A stretch of DNA of 64,000 nucleotides from Burkholderiaceae bacterium (GTDB lineage: Bacteria; Pseudomonadota; Gammaproteobacteria; Burkholderiales; Burkholderiaceae_E), in NCBI GenBank assembly GCA_024235875.1, contig JACKLP010000009.1, positions 55,403 to 119,402 of the forward strand, written 5' to 3'. Both the position numbers and the translations under genes were made by a program. Below, in pieces: positions 7,264 through 16,542 of the stretch. Position 1 is the stretch's first letter, and each line of letters starts with the position of its first letter. Under the pieces are notes generated by a model. It was not told where the DNA came from. It ran no database searches and saw only the letters and a list, made by a program, of their open reading frames with translations.

Positions 7264-9327
7264 TCACGGTTCCATGTGGGCGGGCGCCGAGGCGCTACCT
7301 GCCTGGATGGGGGCCGCCGGCACCCGGAACCAGAAGCGCGCGCCGCCGCCATCGCGAGGCACGTGACCAAGCTGCCCGTGATGCTGCTCGATTACCGATC
7401 GACACAGACTCAGCCCGATTCCCATGCCCTCGGTCTTGGTACTGAAGAAGGGATTGAACAGATGCGGCTCGTCTTCGGGCGAAACCCCGCGTCCCCGGTC
7501 GGTGACCGAGACCTCGACCTCGGGGCGTGGCCCGCCTTCGACCCGGCGGGCCACGATCTCGAGGCTGCGGCACTCGGGGGGGACATCGCTCATCGAATCG
7601 ATCGCATTGCGGGTCAGGTTGAGCACCACGAGCTCCAGCATGGTGTGGTCACCGATGACGTCGCATCCGCCCTCGGCGCGCCAGGCGACGCGCACGTCGG
7701 GCTTCTTGGCCTGGAGCCGTATCAGCGGGTCCAGGCTGGAGAGCAGCTCGGCAACCGAGACCGTGCGCCGCTCGATGCGCCGCCGACGCACGAAGTCGTT
7801 GACGCTGCGGATGACTTGGCCGGCGCGCTCGCACTGCTGCCGGATGCGCTCCAGCGCGCCGAGGACCGGCTCCGGATCGCCGCGCCCGACCAGGTTCTCG
7901 CACGCGGTCGCATAGCTGGTGATCGCCGCCAGCGGCTGGTTGAGCTCATGCGACAGTGCCGAGGCCATTTCGCCGAGGGTGGCCATGCGCGCGTTCGATT
8001 GCAGTTTCTCGGCATGTCGGCGATTCATGTCCTCCGCGCGCTTTTGCTCGCTCAGGTCCAGGATCGATCCCATCCAGCCGGTGTGTCGTCCGGAATCGTC
8101 GATCAGGGGCGCATCGAAGACCAGTACCGGAAGCCGTTCACCGTTCTTGCGAAGAAAGACGGTCTCGACGCCGAGCCTCGACAGGCGGCCCGCCTGGAGC
8201 TCCGCCTGGCGATGCTCGTATTCCTCGCGTGCCTCCGGGTCCCAGTAAGGCATTGGTGGACGCGATCCGATCAGTTCGTGTTCATCGAATCCGGTCATGG
8301 CGCAGAAAGCCGGGTTCACGTAGGTGATGCGCCCGTCGCGATCGCGCGCGCGCAGGCCGGTCACGAGCGAGTCCTCCATCGCCTTGCGAAACGCGTACTG
8401 GGCGCGCATCTGGCGTTCGGCCCATACCCGTCGGCGCGTGTCGCGCCACAACAGGCCGGCGCTCGCCGCCAGCGCCACGCTGAGCAGCACCAGCAGCGCC
8501 GTCAGCAGGTTCGGGACGACGCTGGGAAGGCGCCGGATGCTGTTCGCCTGCAGCACGAGTCGGGTCGAGCCCAGTTGCAGCGGTGCGCTGGCCACATAGA
8601 CGCCTGCACCACGGGTCGGCGCGCTCGCCGCGGCCAGCGGGTCGCCGCCCGGCAGCGTCAGGCGCAACGCATTTTCGCTGAGTACGTCGGGGCCGACGAA
8701 ACGATCGAGCAGTAGCTGCAGCGAAATGACCGCCAGTAGCGCCGATCCGATCTCGCCCGGCCGATGCACGGCCAGCTCGATGACCGGGATGCCGGTGATC
8801 GGCATGATGTAGGGCCGGGAATACGCGATCCGACCCGAACCCCGGGCCTCGATCATGGCCTCGCGTACCTCTGAGCGCAGGGCCTCGGGCCTGAGCGCGG
8901 CCAGATTGGGGCGCGGCGGCGCGGCGTCGAGCGCGGCGAGCAGGCGCCCGCTCGCCGAGCGCTGCTCGAGCCGCAGCATCGCCGGATTCGCTTTCAGCGC
9001 TTCGATCGCGCCGCGCTCGAAGCGTGCCGCCGCGTCGTCCCGGTCGAGGTCCGCATTCAGCAGCAGCAGGCCTTTCTCGGTCTCGCGCAGCCGGGTACGA
9101 ATGCCCGCGGCAGCCGTGGTGACGGTGTCCCGAAGCGAGTCCTGCTTTCGGTTGCGCTCGTAGTCGTACGACAGCCACAGTGCGCCAGCGAGTACGGCGA
9201 CCAGCGTCGCGATACTGGCGCCGACCAACCAGCGCAATTTCAGGCGCAGCCCGCGCGGCGGCCGCTCGGGGGTCATGCTGGCTGTCAGCGATGCACTGTC
9301 GGGATGAACCGCGTAGGCTTTCCTCAT
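7264..9327 (-). CDS. Membrane PAS-domain sensor histidine kinase (DctS/FixL-like)
   Basis: 687 residues if the ATG at 9327 is used; Met18 (9276) is an alternative start. Order of parts: transmembrane segment at about 33-53, a roughly 210-residue periplasmic sensor region, a second segment at about 269-294, a PAS domain (about 312-430, with DRDGRITYVNPAFCAMTGF), the H-box SALSHELNQPLAAI with His460, the N-box NLTRNAIDSM, and ATP-binding G-boxes DRGRGVSP and GMGIGLSLC. The periplasmic part should bind a small ligand and signal to the adjoining LuxR-type regulator. C4-dicarboxylate or related organic-acid sensing is suggested by overall architecture only. Confidence 0.9.
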   Translation of the reverse strand: MRKAYAVHPDSASLTASMTPERPPRGLRLKLRWLVGASIATLVAVLAGALWLSYDYERNRKQDSLRDTVTTAAAGIRTRLRETEKGLLLLNADLDRDDAAARFERGAIEALKANPAMLRLEQRSASGRLLAALDAAPPRPNLAALRPEALRSEVREAMIEARGSGRIAYSRPYIMPITGIPVIELAVHRPGEIGSALLAVISLQLLLDRFVGPDVLSENALRLTLPGGDPLAAASAPTRGAGVYVASAPLQLGSTRLVLQANSIRRLPSVVPNLLTALLVLLSVALAASAGLLWRDTRRRVWAERQMRAQYAFRKAMEDSLVTGLRARDRDGRITYVNPAFCAMTGFDEHELIGSRPPMPYWDPEAREEYEHRQAELQAGRLSRLGVETVFLRKNGERLPVLVFDAPLIDDSGRHTGWMGSILDLSEQKRAEDMNRRHAEKLQSNARMATLGEMASALSHELNQPLAAITSYATACENLVGRGDPEPVLGALERIRQQCERAGQVIRSVNDFVRRRRIERRTVSVAELLSSLDPLIRLQAKKPDVRVAWRAEGGCDVIGDHTMLELVVLNLTRNAIDSMSDVPPECRSLEIVARRVEGGPRPEVEVSVTDRGRGVSPEDEPHLFNPFFSTKTEGMGIGLSLCRSVIEQHHGQLGHVPRDGGGARFWFRVPAAPIQAGSASAPAHMEP

Positions 9328-9499
9328 GCTCGTCGGCGCGAATCCTGGCTCGCCGATTACAGCACGTTCGGCCGCTGGCGTCGCTGTGGCCCAACGAGCA
9401 GACGCCGTCGTCGGCGCCGAACCCGGCTGGCCGCCCGGCCCCGCCGACACTGGGTCTGCCAGGGGTAACTTCTTGTTACACCGTTTACCCGACGGGAAT

Positions 9500-9635
9500 G
9501 GCATTCGATGCGGGTGCGCCGTACATTGTGACTGCGGGCGGGACGGTTCCCCCCTGATTGCAGTCCCCCCGCTTCGATGATGGTTTCATCGAGTCTCCTC
9601 CCTCCTCAGGCGCCCACCCCCGGGCGCCTTTTTTT
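9500..9635 (+). ncRNA. Candidate small regulatory RNA with anti-Shine-Dalgarno motif
   Basis: Three inverted repeats follow each other: GACTGC/GCAGTC (9530-9535 with 9560-9565), TCGATGA/TCATCGA (9574-9580 with 9586-9592) and a perfect 8-bp terminator stem. Between the second and third lies an unpaired pyrimidine run GTCTCCTCCCTCCTC (9593-9607), complementary to ribosome-binding sites. This layout of stem-loops, exposed CUCCUCC motif and rho-independent terminator is that of a trans-acting small RNA. The 5' end is not resolved; TACATT at 9522-9527 and TTGTTA at 9473-9478 are only weak promoter candidates. The alternative is a prematurely terminated leader upstream of alaS. Confidence 0.5.
9608..9635 (+). 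terminator. Rho-independent terminator upstream of alaS
   Basis: AGGCGCCC (9608-9615), a 6-nt loop and GGGCGCCT (9622-9629) form a perfect 8-bp stem followed by a run of seven T. The T-run is on the plus-strand side only, so it stops plus-strand transcription that starts before alaS, not the minus-strand kinase operon. Confidence 0.85.
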
Positions 9636-9700
9636 GTTGCTGCAAGACGCCAACGGCCGGAATCCGGGGCGCGCTCGTGCTGGGGGTGGAACGTCTTCGG

Positions 9701-9706
9701 TAGAAT
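9701..9706 (+). promoter_or_regulatory. Likely -10 element of alaS
   Basis: TAGAAT, one mismatch to TATAAT, lies 44 bp before the alaS ATG. No convincing -35 is visible at normal spacing. The same hexamer precedes several other genes in this window. Confidence 0.45.
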
Positions 9707-9750
9707 CCCGATTCTTTCGAAAAATCAAGGCGTTCCACGCCAGGTCCACG

Positions 9751-12393
9751 ATGAAATCGGCCGAAATCCGCGAGAAATTCCTCCGCTTCTTCGAATCGAA
9801 GGGGCACACGATCGTGTCCTCGAGCCCGGTCGTGCCCGGCGACGATCCGACCTTGCTGTTCACCAACGCCGGCATGAACCAGTTCAAGGACGTGTTCCTC
9901 GGGTTCGACAAGCGAGCCTATTCGCGCGCGGTCACGTCCCAGAAGTGCATCCGTGCCGGGGGCAAGCACAACGACCTCGAGAACGTCGGCTATACGGCGC
10001 GGCATCACACATTCTTCGAGATGCTGGGCAATTTCAGCTTCGGCGACTATTTCAAGCGCGACGCGATCGCCTATGCCTGGGAATTGCTCACCCGCGTGTT
10101 CGGCCTGCCCGCCGAACGACTGTGGGTCACCGTCTACGACGAAGACGACGAGGCCTACCAGATCTGGGCGCGGGACATCGGCGTGCCGGCCGAGCGCATC
10201 GTGCGGATCGGCGACAACAAAGGGGCACGCTACGCTTCGGACAATTTCTGGATGATGGGCGACACGGGGCCTTGCGGGCCCTGCAGCGAGATCTTCTACG
10301 ACCATGGCGAGGGCATCGAGGGGGGGCCTCCCGGAAGTCCCGACGAGGACGGCGACCGCTACATCGAGATCTGGAACAACGTGTTCATGCAGTTCAACCG
10401 TGACGAGCACGGCGTCATGCATCCGCTGCCCAAGCCCAGCGTCGATACCGGCATGGGCCTGGAGCGGATCGCCGCGGTATTGCAGGGCGTGCACTCGAAC
10501 TACGAGATCGACCTGTTCGTGAACCTGCTGCGTGCCGCCGCCGAGGCCGTGCGCGATGCCGGTGGCGACCCGCCGGCCGACAGCCCGTCACTGAAGGTGC
10601 TGGCCGACCATATCCGCGCCTGTGCATTCACCGTCTGCGATGGGGTGATTCCCGGCAACGAGGGCCGTGGCTACGTGCTGCGCAGGATCGCGCGTCGTGC
10701 CATCCGTCATGGCTACAAGCTCGGCGCCCGCCGGCCGTTCTTCCATCGATTGGTCGGGCCACTGGTCGCCGAGATGGGCGACGCCTTTCCCGAGCTTCGA
10801 AGTGCGGGTGAACGCGTCACCGAGGTGCTCCGGCTCGAGGAAGAGCGCTTCTTCGAGACCATCGCGCACGGCATGGAGATTCTCGAGCAGGCCCTGGCGC
10901 CGCTGCGTGCCGCCGGGGGCGGCACGCTCGACGGCGAGACCGCGTTCAAGTTGCACGACACCTACGGTTTTCCGCTGGACCTGACCGCCGACGTCTGCCG
11001 GGAGATCGGCGTCACGGTCGACGATGCCGGCTTCGAGCGGGCCATGGATCGCCAACGCGAGCAGGCCCGGGCAGCGGGCAAGTTCCGCGCGGCGGCCGGC
11101 GTCGAGTACAGTGGTCAGGCCACCGATTTTCGCGGCTACGACACGCTCGAGGTCGGGGCGACGGTGCTGGCGCTCTATCGCGACGGTACGCCGGTGGGGC
11201 GGCTGGCGGCGGGCGATGCCGGGATCGTCGTGCTCGACCGGACGCCGTTCTACGCCGAGTCCGGCGGGCAGGTCGGCGATCGCGGCGTGCTGGTCGGCAC
11301 CTCCGGCACGAACTTCCGAGTGGACGACACCCAGAAGATCCAGGCCGACGTGTTCGGCCACCATGGCGAATTGACGGCCGGGGGCCTGGGCGTCGGGGAT
11401 ACCCTCGAGGCCCGGGTCGACGTCACCAGTCGTCGCCGGACCATGCGGCATCACTCCGTCACGCATCTGATGCACAAGGCATTGCGCGAAGTGCTGGGTG
11501 TGCATGTTCAACAGAAAGGGTCGCTCGTGGACGACCAGAAGACCCGATTCGATTTCAGCCACAACGCGCCCATGACGGCGACCGAGATCGCGCGCGTCGA
11601 GACGATCGTCAACCTGGAGATTCTCGAGAACGCCGAAACCCGGGCTCGGGTGATGGCATTCGATGACGCGGTGCGTGGTGGTGCCATGGCCTTGTTCGGC
11701 GAGAAATACGGCGATGATGTCCGTGTCCTGGACATCGGCAGCTCGCGGGAACTTTGCGGCGGAACGCATGTGGGGCGCACTGGCGACATCGGCCTGTTCA
11801 AGATCATCGCCGAGGGCGGCGTCGCCGCCGGAATCCGCCGGATCGAGGCGGTCGCGGGCGATGTGGCGCTCGTGCGGGTTCAGCAGGACGAGCGGATACT
11901 GGGGGAGGCGGCTGCGGCGCTGAAGGTCGGTGCCAGTGAGGTCGCCGGCAAGCTGGCGCAGATTCTCGAGGGCAGCCGCGGGCTCGAAAAGGAACTTGCA
12001 CGGCTGAAGTCCAAACTGGCGGCATCGCAGGGTGACGATCTCGCCGATGGCGTTGCCGAGGTCGAGGGGGTTCGCTACCTCGGCGCACGCCTCGAAGGCG
12101 TGGACGTCAAGGCCTTGCGCGACACCATGGACAAGCTCAAGGATCGACTCAAGTCCGCGGTGATCGTGCTGGGCGCGGATCGCGATGGCAAGGTGAGCCT
12201 GATCGCGGGCGTCACCCCGGACCTCACCGATCGATTCAAGGCCGGAGAGTTGGTGAACCATGTCGCGCGACAGGTCGGCGGCAAGGGCGGCGGCCGTGCC
12301 GACATGGCCCAGGCGGGCGGAACCGATGTCGCGGCCCTGCCGGCCGCCTTGGCCAGCGTGCGCGCATGGATCGTGGCAAAGACGACGGCCTGA
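9751..12393 (+). CDS. alaS: Alanyl-tRNA synthetase
   Basis: 880 residues, the usual AlaRS length. It attaches alanine to tRNA-Ala and edits mischarged Ser/Gly. The N-terminal class II core starts MKSAEIREKFLRFFESKGH and has VVPGDDPTLLFTNAGMNQFK and NVFMQFNR. The editing domain has the metal motif HSVTHLMHKAL, and CGGTHVGRTGDIG holds its second half. The C-terminal DHHA1/C-Ala domain ends with GGKGGGRADMAQAGG. The ATG at 9751 is fixed by conservation of the N-terminus. The terminal 28 bases overlap the start of the TusA-like gene, implying coupled translation. Confidence 0.98.
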   Translation: MKSAEIREKFLRFFESKGHTIVSSSPVVPGDDPTLLFTNAGMNQFKDVFLGFDKRAYSRAVTSQKCIRAGGKHNDLENVGYTARHHTFFEMLGNFSFGDYFKRDAIAYAWELLTRVFGLPAERLWVTVYDEDDEAYQIWARDIGVPAERIVRIGDNKGARYASDNFWMMGDTGPCGPCSEIFYDHGEGIEGGPPGSPDEDGDRYIEIWNNVFMQFNRDEHGVMHPLPKPSVDTGMGLERIAAVLQGVHSNYEIDLFVNLLRAAAEAVRDAGGDPPADSPSLKVLADHIRACAFTVCDGVIPGNEGRGYVLRRIARRAIRHGYKLGARRPFFHRLVGPLVAEMGDAFPELRSAGERVTEVLRLEEERFFETIAHGMEILEQALAPLRAAGGGTLDGETAFKLHDTYGFPLDLTADVCREIGVTVDDAGFERAMDRQREQARAAGKFRAAAGVEYSGQATDFRGYDTLEVGATVLALYRDGTPVGRLAAGDAGIVVLDRTPFYAESGGQVGDRGVLVGTSGTNFRVDDTQKIQADVFGHHGELTAGGLGVGDTLEARVDVTSRRRTMRHHSVTHLMHKALREVLGVHVQQKGSLVDDQKTRFDFSHNAPMTATEIARVETIVNLEILENAETRARVMAFDDAVRGGAMALFGEKYGDDVRVLDIGSSRELCGGTHVGRTGDIGLFKIIAEGGVAAGIRRIEAVAGDVALVRVQQDERILGEAAAALKVGASEVAGKLAQILEGSRGLEKELARLKSKLAASQGDDLADGVAEVEGVRYLGARLEGVDVKALRDTMDKLKDRLKSAVIVLGADRDGKVSLIAGVTPDLTDRFKAGELVNHVARQVGGKGGGRADMAQAGGTDVAALPAALASVRAWIVAKTTA

Positions 12394-12641
12394 ACCCCGG
12401 GGCCGCCGCGCCATCGTCCGACGCGACCCTCGATTGTCGCGGACTCGACTGTCCGTTGCCGATCATCCACGCGCGGGTGGCGCTGGCGCGCATGCGGCCA
12501 GGCGAAGTGCTGCGCGTCCTGTCGACCGACCCGGCCATCGACCGCGATTTCGAGCGCTTCGCTCGTCTCACCTCGCATGAGGTGACCGGCATCGCCAGGC
12601 GCGACGAAGTCTACGAGGTCTTCGTGCGCCGCGGCGACTGA
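12366..12641 (+). CDS. tusA: TusA/SirA-family sulfur-carrier protein
   Basis: 91 residues. The family core TLDCRGLDCPLPIIHARVAL carries the CPxP signature, with Cys29 as the persulfide-bearing residue and a second cysteine at 24. TusA-like proteins relay sulfur for tRNA thiolation or sulfur metabolism. The start ATG lies inside the end of alaS. The first 20 residues (MDRGKDDGLNPGAAAPSSDA) are a non-conserved tail, and no other start precedes the conserved core. It converges with valS, whose stop is only 7 bp away. Which TusA-family role applies (tRNA modification or another sulfur route) is not resolved. Confidence 0.85.
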   Translation: MDRGKDDGLNPGAAAPSSDATLDCRGLDCPLPIIHARVALARMRPGEVLRVLSTDPAIDRDFERFARLTSHEVTGIARRDEVYEVFVRRGD

Positions 12642-12648
12642 GGACGCG

Positions 12649-15648
12649 TCAACGCACCAACTTCTCGAGCTGCTCGTTCAATCGGTCGCGCTGCGCTTCG
12701 AACCCGGCGAGCCGATCGCGTTCCTGTCGAACCACCTCTGCCGGCGCACGCGCGACGAACTTCGCGTTGCCGAGCTTGGCCTGGGCGCGACTCATTTCGG
12801 CTTCGACCCTGGCGACTTCCTTGGAGAGCCGTTCGCGCTCGGCGTCCCGGTCGATCTCGACCTTGAGCATCAGTCGCGTGTCGTCGACGATCTGAACCGG
12901 TGCGATGGAATCCGTCGGGAGCGACTCGACGATGTCGACGGCCGAAAGCTTTGCGAGCGCGGCGAGGTAGGGGGCGAACTGCACCAGACGGGCGCGCTCG
13001 CCGGCTGCGATCAGCGGTAGACGCTGGGCCGGCGAGATGCCCATATCGCCGCGCAGCGCGCGGCAGGCGTCGACTTGCGCACGCAACTGGCCGACCCAGG
13101 CTTCGGCCTGTTCGTCGATCCGGCCGGCATCCGCTTCCGGGGCCCGTTGCGTCATGATCGAGAACCGCTGCTCGGCGACGGCGGCGACCAGTTCTTCGCC
13201 GCGCAAGGTCTGTTCGCCACGTTCGCCGTATCGGTGCGCCAGCGGTGCGACCTTCTGCCAGAGCGCTTCGGTGATGAACGGGATGATCGGATGCGCGAGG
13301 CGCAGCACCGTCTCGAGTACGCGCAGCAGTGTCCGTCTCGTGGCTCGCTGTCGGGCGGGATCGTCGCCGCCGAGCTGGACCTTGGCGAGCTCCAGATACC
13401 AGTCGCAATACTGGTCCCAGACGAACTCGTAGACAGCGCGTGCCACCAGGTCGAACCGGTACTCCTCGTAGTGCCTCTCGACCTCGGCCTCGACGCGTTG
13501 CAGCAGCGACGTGATCCAGCGATCGGCCGGACTGAAATCCAGGTAGCCGCCAGGCGCACAGGCCTCGGCCGCGTGCGGCTCGAGCCCGCAGTCCCGGTCT
13601 TCGCAGTTCATCAGCACGAATCGCGTCGCATTCCAGAGCTTGTTGCAGAAGTTGCGGTAGCCCTCGCAGCGCGAAAGGTCGAAATTGATGTTGCGTCCGG
13701 GCGTCGCCAGTGCGGCGAAGGTGAAACGCAGGGCGTCGGCGCCAAACGCCGGGATGCCGTCGGGAAACTCGCGGCGGGTACGCCGGGCGATGGCGTCGGC
13801 CTGCTTGGGATTCATCAGGCCGGTGGTGCGCTTCGCGACCAGCTCGTCGAGGCCGATGCCGTCGATCAGATCGATTGGATCGAGGGTGTTGCCCTTCGAC
13901 TTGGACATCTTCTGTCCCTCGCCGTCACGCACCAGCGCGTGGACGTAGACGTCGCGAAAGGGCACGGTGTCGGTGAAGGCGACGGTCATCATCACCATCC
14001 GGGCGACCCAGAAGAAGATGATGTCGAAGCCGGTGACCAGGACCGAAGAGGGCAGGAAGCGCGACAGCGCCGGCTGCAGGTTCGCGCGGCCATCGATGAA
14101 GGGACGCTCCGGATCGATCAGCGTGGAGAAGGGAACGAGCGCCGACGAGAACCAGGTGTCGAGCACGTCGGGGTCGCGTACCAACGGCCCGTTCCAACCG
14201 TCGGCCCTGGCAAGCTGAGTCGCGGTCGCTTCGTCGCGCGCCACGTAGACCGAGCCATCATGGATCGGTTGGCCGTCGGCATCGGCCCGGTACCACGCGG
14301 GGATCTGGTGGCCCCACCACAGCTGGCGCGAGATACACCAGTCCTGGATGTTCTCCAGCCAGTGATTGTAGGTACTGGTCCAGTTCGCCGGAACGAAACG
14401 GATCGATCCGTCGGCGACGACGCCGAGCGCCCGCTCGGTGATGCTGCGCCCGGCCAGCGGCGAATCCGCGGGGCCCGGTCGGGTCATCGCGACGAACCAC
14501 TGATCGGTCAGCATCGGCTCGATGACGGCATTGGTGCGATCGCCGCGCGGCACCATCAGCTTGTGCGGCTTGACCGAGGCCAGCAGGCCCAGCGCTTCGA
14601 GATCGGCGACGATGCGCTCGCGCGCCTCGTAGCGATCCATCCCCTGGTAGCGCGGCGGCGCCTGCTCGTTGATCCGCGCATCCAGGGTCAGGATGTTGAT
14701 CATCGGCAGCGCGTGGCGCTGGCCGACCGCGTAGTCGTTGAAGTCGTGCGCCGGCGTGACCTTGACCACGCCGGTACCGAACTCCCGGTCCACGTACTCG
14801 TCGGCGATGATCGGAATCTCTCGCCAGCCGCCATGAGCCTCGGCGCTGGCCGGGTTGGCGGCGCTACCGGTCAGCGGCAGCCGTACGGTCTTGCCCACGA
14901 GCGCGGAGAAGCGCTCGTCTTCGGGGTGCACCATCAGCGCGGTGTCGCCCAGCATCGTCTCGGGCCGGGTCGTGGCAACCGTCAGATGGCCACTTCCATC
15001 GGTGAGCGGATAGCGGATCTCCCAGAGAGAACCATCTTCTTCCTCGCTGATCACCTCGAGATCCGAGACCGCCGTGAGCAGCTTCGGATCCCAGTTCACC
15101 AGGCGCTGGCCGCGATAGATCAGGCCCTGCTCGAACAGCCTGACGAAGACCTCGCGCACCACCGACGAGAGCGTGTCGCTCATCGTGAAGTACTCGAGGC
15201 TCCAGTCTGTCGATGCACCGATGCGTCGCATCTGGCGGGTGATCGTCGAACCGGATTCGTGCTTCCATTCCCAGACCCGGTCCACGAAAGCCTCTCGGCC
15301 GAGGTCGTGGCGCGAAACGCCCTGCGCATCGAGTTGGCGCTCGACCACGATCTGCGTGGCGATCCCCGCGTGGTCGGTCCCGGGCAACCAAAGGGTATTT
15401 CGACCCTTCATCCGGTAATGTCGGGTCAGGGCGTCCATCAGCGTCTGATTGAACGCGTGCCCCATGTGCAGCGTACCGGTCACGTTCGGTGGCGGAAGCT
15501 GGATGCTGAAGGATTCGGCCGCCTGCTCGCGTCCCGCCGCGAAATAACCGCGCGACTCCCACAGGGGATACCAGCGCGCCTCGATTGCAGCGGGCTCGAA
15601 GCTCTTGGCGAGCGCCTGTGCGGCCTCGCCGTCGTTTGTTGGGTTCAT
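12649..15648 (-). CDS. valS: Valyl-tRNA synthetase
   Basis: 999 residues, somewhat longer than the common 950. Class I motifs are HMGH at 61-64 (in PPPNVTGTLHMGHAF) and KMSKS at 580-584. The CP1 editing region has TTRPETMLGDTAL and ATRPETM-like segments, and a C-terminal coiled coil (about 930-999, rich in Glu/Arg) contacts the tRNA. It charges tRNA-Val and clears mis-activated threonine. It is the last gene of the run pepA, holC, DUF2486-like, valS, an order common in Burkholderiales. Confidence 0.97.
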   Translation of the reverse strand: MNPTNDGEAAQALAKSFEPAAIEARWYPLWESRGYFAAGREQAAESFSIQLPPPNVTGTLHMGHAFNQTLMDALTRHYRMKGRNTLWLPGTDHAGIATQIVVERQLDAQGVSRHDLGREAFVDRVWEWKHESGSTITRQMRRIGASTDWSLEYFTMSDTLSSVVREVFVRLFEQGLIYRGQRLVNWDPKLLTAVSDLEVISEEEDGSLWEIRYPLTDGSGHLTVATTRPETMLGDTALMVHPEDERFSALVGKTVRLPLTGSAANPASAEAHGGWREIPIIADEYVDREFGTGVVKVTPAHDFNDYAVGQRHALPMINILTLDARINEQAPPRYQGMDRYEARERIVADLEALGLLASVKPHKLMVPRGDRTNAVIEPMLTDQWFVAMTRPGPADSPLAGRSITERALGVVADGSIRFVPANWTSTYNHWLENIQDWCISRQLWWGHQIPAWYRADADGQPIHDGSVYVARDEATATQLARADGWNGPLVRDPDVLDTWFSSALVPFSTLIDPERPFIDGRANLQPALSRFLPSSVLVTGFDIIFFWVARMVMMTVAFTDTVPFRDVYVHALVRDGEGQKMSKSKGNTLDPIDLIDGIGLDELVAKRTTGLMNPKQADAIARRTRREFPDGIPAFGADALRFTFAALATPGRNINFDLSRCEGYRNFCNKLWNATRFVLMNCEDRDCGLEPHAAEACAPGGYLDFSPADRWITSLLQRVEAEVERHYEEYRFDLVARAVYEFVWDQYCDWYLELAKVQLGGDDPARQRATRRTLLRVLETVLRLAHPIIPFITEALWQKVAPLAHRYGERGEQTLRGEELVAAVAEQRFSIMTQRAPEADAGRIDEQAEAWVGQLRAQVDACRALRGDMGISPAQRLPLIAAGERARLVQFAPYLAALAKLSAVDIVESLPTDSIAPVQIVDDTRLMLKVEIDRDAERERLSKEVARVEAEMSRAQAKLGNAKFVARAPAEVVRQERDRLAGFEAQRDRLNEQLEKLVR

Positions 15649-15692
15649 CGAATGTCCTCGACTCTGGGTGTCCCGAGAAGGGGCACCGGGTA

Positions 15693-16097
15693 TCAGTGCT
15701 GCTCGTGGTCGCCCGCTTCCGAATCTGTCGAGGGCATCTCGGATTCCTCGCGCAGCTGTGCCACCGCGTCGGTGACGGCGCGCCCGACCGCGCCCTCGAT
15801 CACCTCGCGCACCAGGTCCTGGATTTCCGCGCCGAGGCGCTCGGCGGCTCGATCCACCACCGTACGCATGCCGCGCCGAAGTGGTTCGTCGATCATCTCG
15901 ACGGTGTTGCCCAGGCGCTCGACGACCCGCTCCTCGACCAGTCGGGCAAGACGATTCCAGTCTGCGTCGGCCTCGTCGAAAGGTCGCCCGACCTTGGGCG
16001 CTTGCAGCACTTCGGTCAGCATCGGAATGCTGTCGTCGCGGGGGTCGGTCGGCGCTGGCCCGCGGGCGGGCCTGCTGCCGTCAGGATTCGAATCCAT
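15693..16097 (-). CDS. DUF2486-like protein of unknown function
   Basis: 134 residues from ATG 16097, one base after the holC stop. The start is a choice: ATG 16121 inside holC would add eight residues. The segment DDSIPMLTEVLQAP followed by a long amphipathic helix region (LARLVEERVVERLGNTVEMI, AERLGAEIQDLVREVIEG) is what I know from DUF2486 proteins that sit between holC and valS in Burkholderia relatives. It has no membrane segment or enzyme motif. The helical C-terminus suggests oligomerisation; beyond that the function is unknown. Confidence 0.65.
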   Translation of the reverse strand: MDSNPDGSRPARGPAPTDPRDDSIPMLTEVLQAPKVGRPFDEADADWNRLARLVEERVVERLGNTVEMIDEPLRRGMRTVVDRAAERLGAEIQDLVREVIEGAVGRAVTDAVAQLREESEMPSTDSEAGDHEQH

Positions 16098-16098
16098 G

Positions 16099-16524
16099 TC
16101 AATGGCGCTCGGCACAGTCATGTCGGTTCATTGGATAGCCGCGGTCGCGATAGAAACGCCAGCGCTCGCGGGCTGCGGCCCGGTCGGCTTCCTCGGTCGA
16201 GACCAGCTCCACGACGCGCTCGAAGCGGCTGAAGATCGGCGGCGTCTGGGCGCCGATGTTGACGAGCACATCGTGGTGCGGGGTATCGACCGCACCGGTC
16301 GCGAGCACGATCGGCGTCTCTGGCGCCAGTGGGTCATGGACCTGGACATGGGGCAGGAAGTCGCGATCGGAAAAAGTCCAGAGCAGGCGATCGAGGCGTT
16401 CGAGCGGCTCGTGTTCCGAGCAGAAGACGACCGTCTTCGAGCCGCTTCGCATGACCTTTCGCACCAGCCGGCATGCATAGACGAGCTTCTCTGGCGTGTT
16501 GAAGTGGAAGTCGATTCGGGTCAT
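16099..16524 (-). CDS. holC: DNA polymerase III chi subunit
   Basis: 141 residues, normal for HolC. The N-terminus MTRIDFHFNTPEKLVYACRL, then KTVVFCSEHEPLERLDRLLWTF, DFLPHV and PIVLATG are characteristic of chi. Chi joins psi to the clamp loader and binds single-strand-binding protein at the replication fork. It lies 18 bp after pepA on the same strand, an arrangement conserved in many proteobacteria. Confidence 0.93.
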   Translation of the reverse strand: MTRIDFHFNTPEKLVYACRLVRKVMRSGSKTVVFCSEHEPLERLDRLLWTFSDRDFLPHVQVHDPLAPETPIVLATGAVDTPHHDVLVNIGAQTPPIFSRFERVVELVSTEEADRAAARERWRFYRDRGYPMNRHDCAERH

Positions 16525-16542
16525 CGGTCGGTGATTCGCCCC

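Larger units (their letters stand above)
9328..9750. other. Intergenic interval between sensor kinase and alaS
   Basis: This 423-bp stretch has no convincing protein gene on either strand. The leftmost part must hold the promoter of the minus-strand kinase operon, but I cannot point to clear hexamers. The middle holds a row of hairpins ending in a strong plus-strand terminator (listed as a candidate small RNA). The right end carries TAGAAT at 9701-9706, a good -10 for alaS with a leader of about 38 nt. Confidence 0.7.

Noticed and set aside
9540..9600. C-rich loops suggestive of the actinobacterial 6C RNA
   Set aside because: The two CCCCCC runs are present, but the stem architecture and the lineage do not fit; kept only as a generic small-RNA candidate.
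10588..12414. 608-codon minus-strand open frame opposite alaS
   Set aside because: Antisense shadow of a certain housekeeping gene.
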